From: Actinomycetes bacterium
GTDB lineage: Bacteria; Actinomycetota; Actinomycetes; S36-B12; UBA10799
DNA length: 5,121 nt
Assembly: GCA_029779995.1 (NCBI GenBank)
Contig: JAKOZM010000419.1
Coordinates: 1 to 5,121, forward strand
Reading direction: 5' to 3'
Part shown: piece by piece, positions 1 to 5,121 of the stretch
Layout: the number at the start of each line of letters is the position of its first letter
How positions within the stretch are numbered: position 1 is the first letter of the stretch
Translations under genes and position numbers: made by a program
Notes under the pieces: generated by a model
What the model was told of the DNA's origin: nothing
The model's input: only the letters and a program-made list of their open reading frames with translations
The model's database searches: none

Positions 1-63
1 CGACAGCATCAGGCCTGCGGGCCCCCCGCCGACGATGCCCACTGTGGTGTCTGTGATGGTCAT
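1..63 (-). CDS. FAD-dependent aromatic monooxygenase, N-terminal fragment (probably 4-hydroxybenzoate 3-monooxygenase)
   Basis: Only the first 21 codons lie in the window; the gene continues past the left edge. They encode a short polar lead (MTITDTT) followed by VGIVGGGPAGLMLS, a beta strand plus the GxGxxG dinucleotide-binding loop (GGGPAG, residues 12-17) typical of the FAD-binding Rossmann fold at the very N-terminus of class A flavoprotein hydroxylases. The ATG overlaps the pcaC stop in an ATGA tetranucleotide, and an AAGGGA ribosome-binding site lies 7 bases upstream, inside pcaC. Placement as the last visible gene of a protocatechuate operon suggests PobA, which hydroxylates 4-hydroxybenzoate to protocatechuate with NAD(P)H and oxygen. 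That assignment is inference from context. Another aromatic hydroxylase of the same fold would look identical over this stretch, so I give no gene symbol. The flavoprotein call is firm; the substrate is not. Confidence 0.72.
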   Translation of the reverse strand, partial: MTITDTTVGIVGGGPAGLMLS

Positions 64-449
64 TGCGCAGTCCCTTCGGAGTCGAGCCGGCGTAGCGTCT
101 CACCGGCGATGGCATAGGCGTGATTGGCGGCAGGAACTCCGCAGTCGATCGCGGTCTGCAGGATGACTTCGGAGATCTCGGCGTCCGAGAGGCCGTTGCG
201 GCGAGCGGCGGCGACATGCATGGCCAGCTCCTCCCAGTGACCCCCGGCGATCAACGCGGTGAGCGTGATCGCGCTGCGCATCCGGCGGTCCAGACCCGGT
301 CGGGTCCAGATCTCCCCCCAGGCGTAGCGGGTGATCAGGCTCTGGAAGTCGCGGGTGAAGTCGGTCATGCGCTGGTTGGCCGCATCCACGTGCGCGTCGC
401 TGAGGACCTCGCGGCGGACCTGCATGCCCTCGTCGTAGCGATCGGTCAT
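60..449 (-). CDS. pcaC: 4-carboxymuconolactone decarboxylase
   Basis: A 129-residue cytoplasmic enzyme that decarboxylates 4-carboxymuconolactone to 3-oxoadipate enol-lactone, the step between the PcaB and PcaD reactions. The length matches free-standing PcaC proteins (about 120-135 residues). Family (CMD) signatures are visible in order: AWGEIWTRPGLDRRMRSAITL at about residues 43-63, the EELAMHVAAARRNGLS segment at about 73-88, then DAEISEVILQTAIDCGVPAANHA at about 89-111. The ATG overlaps the stop of the upstream fusion gene (ATGA). A strong GGAGG lies 9 bases before it, so the start is well supported. The last four bases overlap the next gene in the same way. In many actinobacteria this activity is fused to PcaD as PcaL; here it is a separate protein and PcaD is attached to PcaB instead. 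Nothing in the sequence suggests damage. Confidence 0.95.
   Translation of the reverse strand: MTDRYDEGMQVRREVLSDAHVDAANQRMTDFTRDFQSLITRYAWGEIWTRPGLDRRMRSAITLTALIAGGHWEELAMHVAAARRNGLSDAEISEVILQTAIDCGVPAANHAYAIAGETLRRLDSEGTAQ
71..76 (-). promoter_or_regulatory. Ribosome-binding site of the flavoprotein monooxygenase gene
   Basis: AAGGGA on the minus strand, 7 bases before the ATG at 63 and inside pcaC. It supports the reality of the gene that runs off the left edge of the window. Confidence 0.65.
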
Positions 450-2353
450 GGCGCCACCACCTCCTGCAGAAGCTGTGCGATCTGTTCGGGCACTTCGACC
501 GGCGGCTGGTGGGCCGCCCCCTGCGCGATCGCAACGCGGGCCTGCGGCAGCCGAGCGGCATCAACCTCGGCCTGCGACACACTGACCACCACGTCCAGAT
601 CGCCGGGAACCAGCACAACGGGGATCGCGGCCCGGCACAGTTCCTGGCGCAGGTCGTAGGTGGCAAGCGCCTCGCAGCACGAGGAGTACGACCTGTCATC
701 GACCTCGACGAGGTCGTCGAGCATCGCGCCAGCCAATTGCGGATGAGAGTCGGTGAACCCCGCGGCGAACCAGCGCTGCGCTGATCCTGCGACCATCACC
801 GACGTGCCGGCCCTGCCCACCAAGGTGGCGCGCTCCCGCCAGGCCAGGGGTGTCCCGAGCCGGGCGGTCGAGGCGATGCACACCACGGCGTCGAAGGGCT
901 CTGGGCGGAGCGCCAATTCCAGCGCCACCGCCCCGGCCAGGGAAACCCCGGCGTAGTAGACCCGGCGTTGCGCCGGCATGTTGTGGTGCACCCACCGGCG
1001 GATCGCCTGGGCGAGCCGGGCGACGGTGATGGTGTCGCTGGCCGCCGGACTGCGACCGTGACCGGGCAGGTCCACACCCACCACCTCGACGCCATCCAGC
1101 AAGCCACTCACTGGACCCCACAGCGTGCTGACGGCCGTGCCCAGGCCGGCCCCCACGATGAGCAGAGGTGCGTCCGGCCGGCTCGGCGTGAGCGGGGTGA
1201 AGGCCAATGTCACCTCGCCGTAGGTCCGCGTCAACGCGGTATCGACCAGAGTGCCTGCCTGGCCCAAGTGATCCGACGGATCGGCGTCGGCGGGCACGCC
1301 AGCTTTCCCATAACGTTCGGCGAGCAACTCCGCGGAGTTGTCCATGGCACGGCGACGCATGGTCTCGGAGTGGATCACCAAGCCGGCGATAAGGTCGCGT
1401 GCCTGCGACGTCGCGATCAGGGCCAGTTCCAGCAGATCGCGGTAAAGCGGCCATTGGGCGTGCCACGCACCGTCGGGGCGTTCGTCCACCATCTGCCCGG
1501 CAGCCGTGTGCAGACCGGCCGCCAGGACCGGCGCCTGCAGCGCGGCACTGCGAATGAGCACGCTGAGCACAGGATTTCGTTTGTGCGGCATCGTCGACGA
1601 GGTGCCGCCTGCCCCTTCGCTGACCTCGCCGATCTCGGTTCGGGACAGCAGGCAGATGTCCGTGGCCATCGTGCCCAAGGCGTCAGTGAGCGTGGTGATC
1701 GCATCGCCGATCGCCGTGACGGGACGACTACGGGTGTGCCAGGGCAGTTCGGGGACATCGAGGCCGAGTCTGGCGGCGAGCTGTTCAGGAGCCGTGCGGG
1801 CGTCGGTCAATTCCGCGATCAGGGACAGGGTTCCCGCGGCTCCCCCACATTGCACCGGCAGCGGCAGGGATGCCAACCCATCCATGGCCTCTCGGACCCC
1901 GACCAGCCACTGGGCCACTTTCAGCCCGAACGTGATCGGCACCGCGGTTTGGGTCAGTGTGCGTCCGACCATGAGACTGTCCCGATGATCGGCGGCCAAC
2001 CGGGCCAGTTCGGCGCACAGCACCTCCGCGTCGGCGATCACCCGTCGTCGCACCGTCTGGGTCATCAGCATCAGGGCGCTGTCGAGGGTGTCTTGGCTGG
2101 TCAGGCCTTTGTGCAACTGGGCGGGCGCTTTGTCACGCAGGGCAGCCAGCAGGGGAACGACCGGGTTGCCGGCTCGCTCAAGATGTGGGCTCAGCGCTGA
2201 GGAGTCGGGCACCTCGAGATCGCTGGGAAGGCCGAGCACCGCAAGCCAGGCACTCTCCACATCGACCATGGCCGACACGAGCGCTTCATCACTGGTGAGC
2301 GCACCCAGCCGGTCACTGCCCGGTCGCAGCAAGCCCGAGGTCACCGGGGTCAC
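446..2353 (-). CDS. pcaB: Fused 3-carboxy-cis,cis-muconate cycloisomerase / 3-oxoadipate enol-lactonase (PcaB-PcaD)
   Basis: One uninterrupted 635-codon frame encodes two enzymes. Residues 1 to about 375 are a PcaB lyase of the fumarase/aspartase superfamily. HKGLTSQD (81-88), GRTLTQTAVPITFG (130-143) and the signature loop TSSTMPHKRNP (251-261) with its serine pair are present. Residues about 381-635 are an alpha/beta hydrolase of the PcaD type: GAGLGT oxyanion region (401-406), DLPGHGRSP (428-436), nucleophile elbow GVSLAG with Ser471, acid Asp587 in GDLD, and His615 in AAHQPPVE. PcaB cyclises 3-carboxymuconate; PcaD hydrolyses the enol-lactone. PcaC acts between them. The start is a GTG overlapping the pcaG stop (GTGA). 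It has no clear ribosome-binding site, so it probably depends on coupling. Oddities: the PcaB half looks about 45 residues short before DPSDHLGQAG (family comparison from memory), and the elbow reads GxSxA rather than GxSxG. The C-terminal half alone would be called pcaD. Confidence 0.92.
   Translation of the reverse strand: MTPVTSGLLRPGSDRLGALTSDEALVSAMVDVESAWLAVLGLPSDLEVPDSSALSPHLERAGNPVVPLLAALRDKAPAQLHKGLTSQDTLDSALMLMTQTVRRRVIADAEVLCAELARLAADHRDSLMVGRTLTQTAVPITFGLKVAQWLVGVREAMDGLASLPLPVQCGGAAGTLSLIAELTDARTAPEQLAARLGLDVPELPWHTRSRPVTAIGDAITTLTDALGTMATDICLLSRTEIGEVSEGAGGTSSTMPHKRNPVLSVLIRSAALQAPVLAAGLHTAAGQMVDERPDGAWHAQWPLYRDLLELALIATSQARDLIAGLVIHSETMRRRAMDNSAELLAERYGKAGVPADADPSDHLGQAGTLVDTALTRTYGEVTLAFTPLTPSRPDAPLLIVGAGLGTAVSTLWGPVSGLLDGVEVVGVDLPGHGRSPAASDTITVARLAQAIRRWVHHNMPAQRRVYYAGVSLAGAVALELALRPEPFDAVVCIASTARLGTPLAWRERATLVGRAGTSVMVAGSAQRWFAAGFTDSHPQLAGAMLDDLVEVDDRSYSSCCEALATYDLRQELCRAAIPVVLVPGDLDVVVSVSQAEVDAARLPQARVAIAQGAAHQPPVEVPEQIAQLLQEVVAP
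460..464 (-). promoter_or_regulatory. Ribosome-binding site of pcaC
   Basis: GGAGG on the minus strand, 9 bases before the ATG at 449 and inside the last codons of the pcaB-pcaD fusion. It is the strongest Shine-Dalgarno match among the operon's internal starts, so pcaC could initiate well on its own in addition to coupling. Confidence 0.75.
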
Positions 2354-2904
2354 TCCGCGTGGCGTGGAAAGGTCAGGAAGACGCTCTGCTCGGGACCTTG
2401 CAACGTGATGTCGAACCGCAGGCTGCCGTCTGCTTCGCGCACCGCGATCATGGACTCCCGCTCGGATTCATCGAGGCTGGCCAGGAAGGCGTCCTCGCCC
2501 GGGTCCGGGAGGTAGATGCGCGTGAAGAGCCGGTTGAGCAGGCCCCGAGCGAAGACGGTGACGGCGATGAACGGCGCGGAACCCGCGGTGGTGGGACCGG
2601 GATCCAGCGTGGAGAACCAGTAGTGCCCCGTCGGATCTGTGCTGCTGCGACCCCACCCCGTGAAGGTAGCGCCATCTCGGCGCATGGAGCCGGACACCTC
2701 CGGCACGTGCCCGCTGGAATCCGCCTGCCGGATCTCGATCATGGCGTCCTGCAGGCCGTTGCCCTCGCCATCACGGACGTAGCCGTGCAGGCGGACCGCC
2801 TCGGGACTCTGCCGCGCCACGATCTCCCGGTCGAGCTCAAACGGCAACGCGAAGTGGAAGAACGGGCCGATCGTCTGGCCCGGGGTCGGGGTAAGCGCGC
2901 TCAT
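2350..2904 (-). CDS. pcaG: Protocatechuate 3,4-dioxygenase alpha subunit
   Basis: A 184-residue alpha subunit of the intradiol ring-cleavage dioxygenase that converts protocatechuate and oxygen to 3-carboxy-cis,cis-muconate in the cytoplasm. The N-terminal [15 protein letters not shown] (residues 6-20) is the family's characteristic opening. The beta-sandwich core follows, including [22 protein letters not shown] (41-62), FTGWGR (81-86) and LFTRIYLPD (126-134). As expected for an alpha subunit, it lacks the Tyr/Tyr/His/His iron-ligand set found in PcaH. I chose the ATG at 2904 rather than the longer frame reaching 2979. It overlaps the pcaH stop in ATGA, has a GAGGA ribosome-binding site 6 bases upstream (2911-2915), and gives the normal start of the family. 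The extra 25 residues upstream are pcaH sequence read in another frame. The 3' end overlaps the next start in GTGA. Confidence 0.96.
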   Translation of the reverse strand: MSALTPTPGQTIGPFFHFALPFELDREIVARQSPEAVRLHGYVRDGEGNGLQDAMIEIRQADSSGHVPEVSGSMRRDGATFTGWGRSSTDPTGHYWFSTLDPGPTTAGSAPFIAVTVFARGLLNRLFTRIYLPDPGEDAFLASLDESERESMIAVREADGSLRFDITLQGPEQSVFLTFPRHAE

Positions 2905-3644
2905 GCCAATTCCTCGGCTTCCATCGGCGTGCGGTGACTTCCGGTCAGCACGATGTCCCAGTGGTAGCCCAGCGACCACTCATGCTCGGACTCGTCATGG
3001 TTGTAGTCGGCCACGAGCCGGGCGCGGGCGGCCGGGTCTGTGATCGACTGGTAGATCGGATCGAGGGCGAAGAGCGGATCACCCGGGAAGTACATCTGCG
3101 TGATCATGCGCTGGGTGAAGTCCGTCCCAAACAGCGAGAAGTGGATGTGCGCCGGGCGCCACGCGTTGCGGTGATTACGCCAGGGGTACGGCCCAGGCTT
3201 GATCGTCGTGAACAGGTAGCTGCCGTCGTCGCCGGTGATGCAGCGGCCGACCCCGGTGAAGTTGGGGTCGATCGGCGCGGGGTGCTGGTCGCGCTTGTGG
3301 ATGTAGCGACCGGCCGCGTTGGCCTGCCAGATCTCCATGAGCTGACCACGCACCGGGCGGCCGTCGCCGTCGAGCAGTCTGCCGCGCACGGTCATCCGTT
3401 CCCCGATCGGCTCGCCACCCGCCTGAATCGTGAGGTCGGCTTCGAGCACATCCACGTCGTTGTGCCCGAAGACCGGCGCGACGAGCTCTGCGCCCTCTGG
3501 ATCGGCGTGGCGCAGATCCTTGGTCGGATGGCGCAGCAGCGAACTGCGATACGGCGCGAAGTCGAGGCGAGGTTGGGTCTCACCGGGCGGGGCCGAGGCG
3601 TGAATGTCCTCGATCTCCTTGCTGACCAGATCCTGTCCGTCCAT
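2901..3644 (-). CDS. pcaH: Protocatechuate 3,4-dioxygenase beta subunit
   Basis: A 247-residue iron-binding catalytic subunit of protocatechuate 3,4-dioxygenase, partner of PcaG. All four non-haem Fe(III) ligands can be placed: Tyr114 (GRYIHK), Tyr153 (KPGPYPWRN), His166 and His168 (RPAHIHF). Their spacing is the same as that of Tyr108/Tyr147/His160/His162 in the Pseudomonas putida enzyme. An actinobacterial-type N-terminal segment, [19 protein letters not shown] (residues 24-42), precedes the core, and the C-terminus carries [10 protein letters not shown] (226-235). The open frame runs back to 3941, but that part overlaps the end of prfB and has no family similarity, so I place the start at the ATG at 3644. 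There is no convincing ribosome-binding site before it, and a TTG at 3656 is a weaker alternative. It is the first gene of the operon, 73 bases after prfB. Confidence 0.95.
   Translation of the reverse strand: MDGQDLVSKEIEDIHASAPPGETQPRLDFAPYRSSLLRHPTKDLRHADPEGAELVAPVFGHNDVDVLEADLTIQAGGEPIGERMTVRGRLLDGDGRPVRGQLMEIWQANAAGRYIHKRDQHPAPIDPNFTGVGRCITGDDGSYLFTTIKPGPYPWRNHRNAWRPAHIHFSLFGTDFTQRMITQMYFPGDPLFALDPIYQSITDPAARARLVADYNHDESEHEWSLGYHWDIVLTGSHRTPMEAEELA
2911..2915 (-). promoter_or_regulatory. Ribosome-binding site of pcaG
   Basis: GAGGA on the minus strand, 6 bases before the ATG at 2904 and inside the end of pcaH. It decides between this start and the in-frame ATG at 2979, and fits translation coupled to pcaH through the ATGA overlap. 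Confidence 0.75.
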
Positions 3645-3685
3645 GGGGTCAGTCAAGTGGGCGGTGACCCCGGCAGTCCAGTGAT

Positions 3686-3706
3686 GACTTCCATCTAACG
3701 GAAGTC
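3686..3706. promoter_or_regulatory. Inverted repeat in the prfB-pcaH gap, possible operator
   Basis: Arms GACTTCC and GGAAGTC (7 bp, perfect) separated by 7 bases, centred about 50 bases upstream of the pcaH start. This is the only intergenic DNA before the pca operon, so an operator for a pathway regulator would be expected here. The arms do not match any operator I can name, no regulator gene is in the window, and I see no good promoter hexamers. A small RNA hairpin is the alternative. Confidence 0.35.
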
Positions 3707-3726
3707 GGGTGCCCGCATCACCCGGC
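3704..3726 (-). other. Weak hairpin over the prfB stop codon
   Basis: CGGGTG and CACCCG (6 bp, extendable by a G-T wobble and a G-C pair) with a 7-base loop enclose the first base of the prfB TGA at 3718-3720. No T-run follows, so it is not a convincing intrinsic terminator. It may weakly reduce read-through from prfB into pcaH, or may be chance in GC-rich DNA. Confidence 0.25.
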
Positions 3727-4824
3727 CTGCTGGCGCCGCCAGCGAATCCCCGCCTCCACGAAGTCGTCGATCTCACCGTCGAGGACCGCGGTCGTGTTGC
3801 CCGTCTCCTGCTCAGTGCGCAGGTCCTTGACCATCTGGTATGGGTGCAGCACGTAAGAACGCATCTGGTTGCCCCAGGACCCAGCGGTGTCACCTTTGAG
3901 TGCGTCGATCTTGGCCTGCTCCTGTTGCCGCTGGCGTTCAAGGAGTTTGGCCTGTAGCACGACCATCGCGGTGGCCTTGTTCTGCAACTGCGAGCGTTCG
4001 TTCTGACAGGAGACCACGATGCCCGACGGCAGGTGGGTGATCCGCACGGCCGAGTCGGTGGTGTTCACACCCTGTCCACCCGGGCCGGATGAGCGGTAGA
4101 CGTCGATCCGCAACTCGTCCTCGGGGATCTCCACCGCCTCGGTCTTCTCCACGACGGGTACCACCTCGACCTCCGCGAACGACGTCTGGCGCCGACCCTG
4201 GTTGTCGAACGGCGAGATCCGGACCAGTCGATGCGTGCCCTGCTCGACGCTCAACGTGCCGTACGCGAAGGGCGCATGCACCGCGAAGGTGGCCGACTTG
4301 ATGCCCGCCTCTTCGGCGTAGGAGGTCTCGTACACATCGACGGGCCAGCCGTGCCGCTCGCAGTATCGGGTGTACATGCGCATCAACATCTCGGCCCAGT
4401 CCGCGGCATCGACACCACCGGCACCCGAGCGGATTGATACCAGCGCCTCGCGCTCGTCGTACTCCCCGGACAGCAGGGTTCGGACTTCCAACTCCCCGAT
4501 CTCGGTTTGCAGGGTTGCCAACTCCCGACGGGCCTCTTCCATCGCACCAGGATCGCCCTCCGCCTCGGCCAGTTCGATCAGGATTGGGAGATCATCCAAA
4601 CGCCCGCGCAGGCCGGCGACCTTGCGCTGCTCCCCCTGCAGAAAGGACAACCGGGAGGTGACCTTCTGCGCGCTCTCCGGGTCGTCCCACAGGTTCGGCA
4701 CGCTGGCCTGTTGCTCGAGGTCGGCGATCTCAGCGGCCAGGCGCGGCATGTCGACCACCGCCTCGATCTGCTTCATGACGCCATCGAGGGTGCTGACTTG
4801 CTCGGAGATCTCCACATCGGCCAC
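3718..4824 (-). CDS. prfB: Peptide chain release factor 2
   Basis: RF2 recognises UGA and UAA in the ribosomal A site and triggers hydrolysis of the finished peptide. The 368-residue protein shows the SPF stop-codon recognition tripeptide at 204-206 (RISPFDNQG) and the GGQ catalytic loop at 249-251 ([17 protein letters not shown]), whose glutamine is usually methylated by PrmC. E. coli RF2 has these at 205-207 and 250-252. That near-identity, and similarity to the Streptomyces N-terminus (MAVVDVSEEL), support the GTG at 4824 over the ATG at 4863. The ATG's extra codons would read through the promoter and the end of the upstream terminator. The frame is unbroken, so the classical CTT-TGA frameshift autoregulation is absent. 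The gene ends in TGA, a codon its own product decodes. In Mycobacterium prfB lies a few genes upstream of ftsE-ftsX-smpB; here a pca operon follows directly. Confidence 0.97.
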   Translation of the reverse strand: MADVEISEQVSTLDGVMKQIEAVVDMPRLAAEIADLEQQASVPNLWDDPESAQKVTSRLSFLQGEQRKVAGLRGRLDDLPILIELAEAEGDPGAMEEARRELATLQTEIGELEVRTLLSGEYDEREALVSIRSGAGGVDAADWAEMLMRMYTRYCERHGWPVDVYETSYAEEAGIKSATFAVHAPFAYGTLSVEQGTHRLVRISPFDNQGRRQTSFAEVEVVPVVEKTEAVEIPEDELRIDVYRSSGPGGQGVNTTDSAVRITHLPSGIVVSCQNERSQLQNKATAMVVLQAKLLERQRQQEQAKIDALKGDTAGSWGNQMRSYVLHPYQMVKDLRTEQETGNTTAVLDGEIDDFVEAGIRWRRQQAG

Positions 4825-4831
4825 GGTCCCT

Positions 4832-4837
4832 AGGGTA
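4832..4837 (-). promoter_or_regulatory. Putative -10 element of prfB (leaderless promoter)
   Basis: TACCCT on the minus strand fits the actinobacterial TANNNT -10 pattern. Exactly 7 bases separate it from the GTG at 4824, which would put the first transcribed base at or next to the start codon. No usable ribosome-binding site precedes that GTG: AGGGA ends only 2 bases before it. No clear -35 is seen; the region 17 bases upstream is the T-run of the preceding terminator. Confidence 0.5.
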
Positions 4838-4852
4838 GTTGCCGCGCGGGGA

Positions 4853-4909
4853 CTCAAAAACAAAGATGTGGGATATGAGCCTCATTGAGGTCCATATCCC
4901 ACATCTTTG
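4853..4909 (-). terminator. Intrinsic terminator after the TM2-domain gene
   Basis: A 17-bp perfect inverted repeat (arms 4861-4877 and 4893-4909; minus-strand arm begins CAAAGATGTGGG) encloses a 15-base centre that itself folds as CCTC-AAT-GAGG. On the minus strand the 3' arm ends TTTG and runs straight into TTTTTG, the T-run expected of a rho-independent terminator. It begins 9 bases after the TM2-gene stop and ends about 16 bases before the prfB -10 element, so it insulates prfB. No T-run follows on the plus strand, so it acts in one direction. The stem is unusually long and less GC-rich than its surroundings. Confidence 0.88.
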
Positions 4910-4918
4910 GCGTCTGAA

Positions 4919-5121
4919 TTACCAGTTGGCGACGTATCTTTCCTCTTTGTCCTTGAAGGACCCGACGAGGATCATGATGAAGTCGATGAGCACCCAGATC
5001 CCGAAGAAGCCTCCGATGGTCACGATGATCAGAATGCCGGTGCCGATCTTGCCGACATAGAAACGGTGGATGCCCAGACCGCCGAGGAAGAACGCCAACA
5101 GGGCTGCCGCCATCCGCGACT
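4919..5121 (-). CDS. TM2-domain membrane protein, 3' part
   Basis: A small membrane protein whose 5' end is outside the window; 67 codons are visible, and the start probably lies beyond the right edge. The ATG at 5113 is preceded in frame by Ser-Arg, matching the (K)S(R/K)-x-AALLAFFLGG run that normally sits some residues inside TM2 proteins, so I do not take it as the start. The first hydrophobic segment, AAALLAFFLGGLGIHRFYVGK, carries the family motif G-x-H-R-F-Y. The second, GILIIVTIGGFFGIWVLIDFIMILVGSF, carries the conserved W-x-x-x-D pattern (WVLID). A short charged tail KDKEERYVANW ends at TAA. The domain forms a two-helix hairpin in the cytoplasmic membrane; its biochemical role in bacteria is not established. 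A strong terminator follows. The codons look somewhat less GC-rich than those of the neighbours, partly because the protein is rich in Ile, Phe and Met. Confidence 0.88.
   Translation of the reverse strand, partial: SRMAAALLAFFLGGLGIHRFYVGKIGTGILIIVTIGGFFGIWVLIDFIMILVGSFKDKEERYVANW

Noticed and set aside
968..2200. A 410-codon open frame on the plus strand, opposite the PcaB-PcaD fusion
   Set aside because: It is antisense to a clear two-domain enzyme gene, its product shows no recognisable motif, and long antisense frames are common in GC-rich DNA.
2905..2979. Longer pcaG start at 2979
   Set aside because: The extra 25 residues are the pcaH 3' end in another frame; the ATG at 2904 has a GAGGA site and the family's [10 protein letters not shown] opening.
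3653..3694. A 13-codon reading frame ([13 protein letters not shown]) just before pcaH, a possible leader peptide
   Set aside because: It has no ribosome-binding site and no run of regulatory codons; such short frames arise by chance.
3645..3941. N-terminal extension of the pcaH frame back to 3941
   Set aside because: Most of it overlaps the end of prfB in another frame, the residues are Arg/Thr/Ser-rich without family similarity, and the ATG at 3644 gives the normal PcaH start.
4828..4835. CCCTAGGG palindrome upstream of prfB, considered as an operator or ribosome-binding site
   Set aside because: At 8 bp it is short, and its AGGGA lies too close to the GTG for a normal ribosome-binding site; overlap with the -10 element explains it better.
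4839..5060. Plus-strand frame opposite the TM2 gene and its terminator
   Set aside because: It is antisense to a recognisable TM2 domain and begins inside the prfB promoter and terminator region.
1..5121. CRISPR arrays, tRNA or rRNA genes, insertion sequences, defence or toxin modules
   Set aside because: I saw no spaced direct repeats, RNA gene signatures, transposase motifs or defence domains; the coding content is catabolic and housekeeping.

Overview
The window is GC-rich bacterial DNA that looks actinobacterial. The release factor 2 protein closely resembles the Streptomyces/Mycobacterium form, with motifs such as [15 protein letters not shown] and [22 protein letters not shown]. Codons mostly end in G or C, and one gene looks set up for leaderless GTG initiation, which is common in Actinobacteria. 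I cannot name a genus. Every supported gene is on the minus strand, so transcription runs from the right end to the left.

Right end (about 4853-5121): the 3' part of a small TM2-domain membrane protein gene, followed by a strong intrinsic terminator with a 17-bp perfect stem and a T-run. Middle right (3718-4837): prfB, encoding peptide chain release factor 2. Its start is best placed at a GTG at 4824, seven bases downstream of a TANNNT-type -10 element. It has no programmed frameshift. A 73-bp gap with two small inverted repeats follows.

Left two-thirds (1-3644): a tightly packed protocatechuate branch operon of the beta-ketoadipate pathway, in the order pcaH - pcaG - pcaB/pcaD fusion - pcaC - start of a flavoprotein monooxygenase gene (probably pobA). 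All four junctions in the operon are 4-base ATGA or GTGA overlaps, which suggests translational coupling throughout. PcaHG opens the protocatechuate ring to 3-carboxy-cis,cis-muconate. The PcaB domain cyclises this to 4-carboxymuconolactone, PcaC decarboxylates that to 3-oxoadipate enol-lactone, and the PcaD domain hydrolyses the lactone to 3-oxoadipate. A PobA-type hydroxylase would supply protocatechuate from 4-hydroxybenzoate. The late genes (CoA transferase and thiolase) and a regulator are not in the window.

The most interesting item is the 635-residue PcaB-PcaD fusion. It joins two steps that are not consecutive, because PcaC acts between them, whereas the well-known actinobacterial fusion PcaL joins PcaD to PcaC. 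The PcaB half also seems to lack part of its C-terminal region. I see no CRISPR array, tRNA, rRNA, insertion sequence or wholly new system.
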